A stretch of DNA of 27,139 nt from Deinococcus sp. (GTDB taxonomy: Bacteria > Deinococcota > Deinococci > Deinococcales > Deinococcaceae), in the NCBI RefSeq assembly GCF_018260555.1, contig NZ_JAGLBB010000046.1:1-27139 (forward strand), written 5' to 3'. Made by a program: the position numbers and the translations under genes. Every line of letters starts with the position of its first letter. Positions within the stretch are counted from its first letter, which is position 1. Under the pieces are notes generated by a model. It was given only the letters and a program-made list of their open reading frames with translations, did not search any database and was not told where the DNA came from. Below are positions 24,593-27,139 of this stretch, in pieces.

Positions 24593-25186
24593 ATGGCGCG
24601 CACAGTAAACCCCATTCAGGACCGGGCGCGGCGCGCGGCGCTGGAGAAAGCCGCTTACCTGGCGATCTACGAGCGGGGGTACGCGGGTGTGACGCTGGCG
24701 GACATCGCGGCGCACGCGGGCGTGAGCCGGGGCACGCTGGTGTATCACTTCGGCAGCCGGGCGGGGCTGCTGGCGGCGGTCATGCGGCGCTTCTCGCGGA
24801 CGATTGCGGTGGCGACGCGGCGCGCGGTGCGGCAGGCCGGGTCCCCGGACGGGAAGCTGCGCGCGTACGTGGACAACCAGTTTTACGGTCTGGAGAACAC
24901 CCGGAGGTTCCACACCGTGTCCCTGGATTTCCTGGCGGCGGCCACGCGCGACCCGGCCCTCATGTCGGTGCAGCGGGCGTTCCTGGCGGATTCGCTGGCA
25001 GTGGATCTGGAACTGGCGCGGCTGGCCGGCGAGTCGGGCGCCGCCGGGCGGGCGCGGCTGCTGCGGGCGCTCGTCGAGGGCCTCAGCGTGCGTTTTCTGG
25101 CGGACCCCGAACCGAACCTGGGCGCGTACCGCGAGGACTGCCTGAGCGGCCTGCGGGCGGTACTGGGGTGGGAGGCGGGGGGGTAG
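24593..25186 (+). CDS. TetR-family transcriptional regulator
   Basis: The product is 197 aa. The N-terminal HTH is textbook: YERGYAGVTLADIAAHAGVS, then RGTLVYHFGSRAGLL (residues 28-60). The ligand-binding region (65-197) is all helical and includes the BetI-like ENTRRFHTVSLDFLAAATRDPAL. ATG 24593 is preferred over the upstream TTG because of the promoter spacing. It lies 79 bp after lrgB on the same strand and is convergent with the next gene, so its targets could be its own promoter or the mtnN-lrgAB unit. Ligand unknown. Confidence 0.93.
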   Translation: MARTVNPIQDRARRAALEKAAYLAIYERGYAGVTLADIAAHAGVSRGTLVYHFGSRAGLLAAVMRRFSRTIAVATRRAVRQAGSPDGKLRAYVDNQFYGLENTRRFHTVSLDFLAAATRDPALMSVQRAFLADSLAVDLELARLAGESGAAGRARLLRALVEGLSVRFLADPEPNLGAYREDCLSGLRAVLGWEAGG

Positions 25187-25206
25187 AGAGACGGGGGGGG
25201 TTGGGG

Positions 25207-25956
25207 TCAGGGGTGACCGGGCAGGGCGTCCAGCGCCGCCCGGAGTTGCCGCGCCCCTTCGAGCAGGCGGGGACCGGGGCGGCCCAGGCCACTCTCGTGA
25301 ATGGCGACGACAGGCACGCCCAGGCCGCGCGCCTCGATCACGTCCGGGCGGAGTTTCTTTGCGCCGCACCAGGAGCACACGATCAGATCCGGGCGGGCGG
25401 CGCGCACCTCATCCAGGGTCAAAGGCGTGCTGCGGCCCGCGCGGTCGGCCAGGGCGTTCACGGCGCCCAGGCCGTCCAGTAGGTCCGTGACCCAGGAATC
25501 GCGGGTGGCGGCAATGATGGGCCGGGGCCACCACTCGACCAGCACCCGTGGCGGGCGCTCGTAGGCGCGGTGCAGGGCGCTCAGGTCGCGTTCCAGAGCG
25601 TCGGCGACCCCCTGGGCGCGCTCGGGCATGCCGGTGGCCGCCCCGACCACCCGGATGTCGTGCAGGACGCCGGGCACGCTGATGGGGTCGAGGATCAGGG
25701 TGGGCAACCCGGCCGCCTGCACGGCGTCTACCACGTGCTCCATGCCAGGCACGCTGAGGCTCGCCAGGACCAGGTCCGGCCGGGCGGCGATCAGGGCGTC
25801 CACATCGATGTTCAGGTCCGGGCCGAGGCGCGCGGCGTGCTCCAGGCCGGGGCCGTCGCTGTGGCTGTCCACGGCGACCAGTTGCCGGGTCACGCCCAGG
25901 GCGTGCAGGATGTCGGTGTTGCTGCACGTCAGGCTGGCAAGGCGCAGGGGGGGCAT
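25207..25956 (-). CDS. BtuF-like periplasmic-binding-protein fold, without signal peptide
   Basis: The product is 249 aa from ATG 25956. It follows the helical-backbone (class III) binding protein plan: MPPLRLASLTCSNTDILHALG, then VDALIAARPDLVLASL, GLPTLILDPISVPGVLHDIRVVGAATG, and DEVRAARPDLIVCSWCGAKK. This is the BtuF/FhuD type that binds cobalamin or iron chelates for ABC import. It has no signal peptide or lipobox: the first residues are already the first beta strand. The start is well supported by TACACT 6 nt upstream. No permease or ATPase gene is nearby. It may act in the cytoplasm as a cofactor-binding protein. Ligand unknown. Confidence 0.82.
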   Translation of the reverse strand: MPPLRLASLTCSNTDILHALGVTRQLVAVDSHSDGPGLEHAARLGPDLNIDVDALIAARPDLVLASLSVPGMEHVVDAVQAAGLPTLILDPISVPGVLHDIRVVGAATGMPERAQGVADALERDLSALHRAYERPPRVLVEWWPRPIIAATRDSWVTDLLDGLGAVNALADRAGRSTPLTLDEVRAARPDLIVCSWCGAKKLRPDVIEARGLGVPVVAIHESGLGRPGPRLLEGARQLRAALDALPGHP

Positions 25957-25962
25957 GAGGGC

Positions 25963-25968
25963 AGTGTA
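25963..25968 (-). promoter_or_regulatory. -10 box of the BtuF-like gene
   Basis: TACACT (minus strand) ends 6 nt before the ATG at 25956. Confidence 0.6.
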
Positions 25969-26034
25969 ATGCGTGGCCTGCCGCTGGGCGCGCGGGGTGC
26001 GTGCTGGGCGGTCAAACGCCCCCTGACCGTATGG

Positions 26035-26040
26035 TAAGCT
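26035..26040 (+). promoter_or_regulatory. -10 box of the cytochrome c gene
   Basis: TAAGCT ends 7 nt before the ATG at 26048. An overlapping TATGGT (26030-26035) is an alternative. Confidence 0.55.
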
Positions 26041-26047
26041 CAGCGGT

Positions 26048-26692
26048 ATGAAGAACACGTTCGCCGTCTCCATGACGCTGCTGCTGGCCCTGACGCTGGG
26101 CGGCTCGTTCGCCGCGTACACCACCGCCACCAGGCCTCACCATGAGGAGTCGCACTCGAAAGGCGCGGCGGTCCCCAGTGAAGAGGCACCCAGCGCGACC
26201 AGCTCGGCCACAGGCGCGGCCGGTTCCGCCGGGGCGCAGGGCGACGCGGTCGCCGCGAACGAGGGCGGCACGCAGGGCGGCGAGAACGGCGCGGTGGCCG
26301 CGGGCGGCGCACTGAGCACCCCGGAGACCCCCTCAGCCAGCACGGAGGGCACGCAGGCCGACTCGACGCCCAGCACGCAGGGCGCGACCGGTCAGGAGCC
26401 CGCCGAGACGGCCGCCGCCGCCGAGCCGCAGGGCGACGCCACGGCCGGTGGGAAAACCTACGCGGTCAGCTGCGCCGGCTGCCACGGCGCCAACGGTGAG
26501 GGGCAGATCGGCCCGAGCCTCGTGACGGCCGACGGTCCCAACGGCTGGACGCTGGCGCAGTTCACGACCACCCTGCGCGAAGGCAAGACCCCGGAGCGTG
26601 AACTGGGCGCCGTTATGCCGCGCTTCGACGAGAAGCAGCTGACCGATTCGGACATCGCGAACCTACAGGCGTTTATCAAGACCCTGAACTAA
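26048..26692 (+). CDS. Membrane-anchored or exported cytochrome c
   Basis: The product is 214 aa. The N-terminal hydrophobic helix (FAVSMTLLLALTLGGSFAAYT) is an uncleaved anchor or signal peptide. Residues 30-132 are a low-complexity Ala/Gly/Glu/Thr linker. The last 80 residues form one class I cytochrome c domain: CAGCH (Cys142, Cys145, His146) and Met190 in GAVMPRF. It would carry electrons outside the cytoplasm between a quinol oxidase-type donor and a terminal oxidase, and depends on the Ccm system encoded at 441-9229. The layout (helix, long linker, c domain) resembles tethered cytochromes of Gram-positive and Deinococcus envelopes. The TAA stop is the start of repeat element 4. Confidence 0.92.
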   Translation: MKNTFAVSMTLLLALTLGGSFAAYTTATRPHHEESHSKGAAVPSEEAPSATSSATGAAGSAGAQGDAVAANEGGTQGGENGAVAAGGALSTPETPSASTEGTQADSTPSTQGATGQEPAETAAAAEPQGDATAGGKTYAVSCAGCHGANGEGQIGPSLVTADGPNGWTLAQFTTTLREGKTPERELGAVMPRFDEKQLTDSDIANLQAFIKTLN

Positions 26693-26816
26693 GTACGTTG
26701 AAGCTGACATTGCGAGATTCCGGGAAAGCACCGGAATCTCTCCATTCCCTCTCCAACGTACTTTCTTCTGCTACGCGCTCCGCGCGGTTTATCTACAAGA
26801 TAAACGCAGTGTACTT
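26691..26816. repeat. Inverted-repeat element 4 with nested hairpins
   Basis: This 126-bp element has an outer AAGTACGTTG (26691-26700) pairing with CAACGTACTT (26754-26763), and an inner perfect 10-bp stem, GAGATTCCGG with CCGGAATCTC (26714-26740), loop GAAAGCA. A second part (26778-26815) is the inverted near-identical copy of the left half of element 1, including TTTATC-N5-GATAAA. The element opens AAGTAC and closes GTACTT. The outer left arm starts inside the TAA stop of the cytochrome c gene. The long hairpin could also act as a terminator. Confidence 0.8.
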
Positions 26817-26832
26817 AAACCTAGGCGCGCAG

Positions 26833-26866
26833 CGGACCTTCACGCAGGAGCGGCGGAGGTCCGTTT
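26833..26866 (+). terminator. Possible hairpin upstream of the last gene
   Basis: CGGACCT (26833-26839) pairs with AGGTCCG (26857-26863) across a 17-nt loop, followed by TTT. A weak terminator candidate only. Confidence 0.3.
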
Positions 26867-26916
26867 CGCATGTCGGGCGACCCAGGGCTGGGCCTCCTGC
26901 CGCCGGGGGCTTTGGG

Positions 26917-26922
26917 TATGCT
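26917..26922 (+). promoter_or_regulatory. -10 box of the gene at the right edge
   Basis: TATGCT ends 7 nt before the ATG at 26930, the same spacing as at patB, cysQ and mtnN. Confidence 0.55.
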
Positions 26923-26929
26923 GGGGCGC

Positions 26930-27139
26930 ATGACGGGTCGGCTGCTGTCTTCCTCTCCCCTGCCCGAGCGGCTCGGGCCTGCGCTGAGCGGCTGGTCGGT
27001 GCAGGCAGCCTGCCCCGAGCGGCTGGTGGGCGCGGCGGGGCTGCTGCTCCCGCACGACGGGTTGCCGGTCGCGGACGTGCGGGCGTACCCGCAGCGCTGG
27101 GAGACACTGACGCTGCTGACGGCCGCGCTGCGGCGGGGT
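26930..27139 (+). CDS. Unidentified gene, 5' part (runs off the window)
   Basis: Seventy codons are open from ATG 26930 to the window end, reading MTGRLLSSSPLPERLGPALS, then GWSVQAACPERLVGAAGLLL, then PHDGLPVADVRAYPQRWETL. It has no signal peptide, an amphipathic composition and normal codon use for this GC content. The -10 box at the standard distance makes it likely real. I do not recognise the family from this piece. Confidence 0.6.
   Translation, partial: MTGRLLSSSPLPERLGPALSGWSVQAACPERLVGAAGLLLPHDGLPVADVRAYPQRWETLTLLTAALRRG

Overview
The window is about 70% GC and comes from a Deinococcus-type bacterium (phylum Deinococcota). The evidence is protein sequence style, an IS4-type transposase fragment typical of the genus, dense interspersed small repeats, and many genes preceded by a TANNNT box ending only 6-10 nt before the start codon. 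That last layout is the leaderless-mRNA pattern known from Deinococcus. I see no rRNA, tRNA, CRISPR array or prophage.

Layout. 1-335: N-terminal part of an IS4-family transposase, cut by the window edge and without a clean start. 441-9825: a System I cytochrome c maturation cluster in the order ccdA, ccmA, ccmB, ccmC, ccmD (43 aa), ccmE, ccmF, ccmG, ccmH, ccmI fused to a cytochrome c domain, then a Rieske [2Fe-2S] protein. It is interrupted between ccmB and ccmC by an opposite-strand gene for an exported protein of unknown function. CcmABCD move and load heme onto CcmE, CcmF/H/I ligate it to apocytochromes, and CcdA/CcmG keep the CXXCH cysteines reduced. The CcmI-cytochrome c fusion and the Rieske protein look like clients or electron-transfer partners placed in the same operon.

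9908-13747: PfkB sugar kinase, a small zinc-ribbon protein, lysA, and divergent mnmA. 14277-17742 (minus strand): an Nth-like HhH/FeS protein lacking the catalytic Lys, a CysQ/inositol-phosphatase-like protein, a GNAT acetyltransferase and a D-2-hydroxyacid dehydrogenase. 17832-19124 (minus): a DedA membrane protein with a clear intrinsic terminator, and a lipoprotein with two repeated domains. 19426-21236: hisZ-hisG. 21394-22599 (minus): a PatB/MalY C-S lyase. 22698-24513: mtnN followed tightly by lrgA-lrgB. Then a TetR regulator, a signal-peptide-less BtuF-like binding protein, a membrane-anchored cytochrome c, and the start of an unidentified gene at the right edge.

The most unusual feature is a set of 125-150 bp inverted-repeat elements (10832-10963, 14129-14279, 21262-21396, 26691-26816). 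They share modules, one looks like a chimera of two families, and each has an end that supplies or overlaps the stop codon of a neighbouring gene. Other points are two adjacent genes whose C-terminal tails are built of unrelated 15-bp tandem repeats, and a 19-bp tandem repeat in the mtnN promoter.
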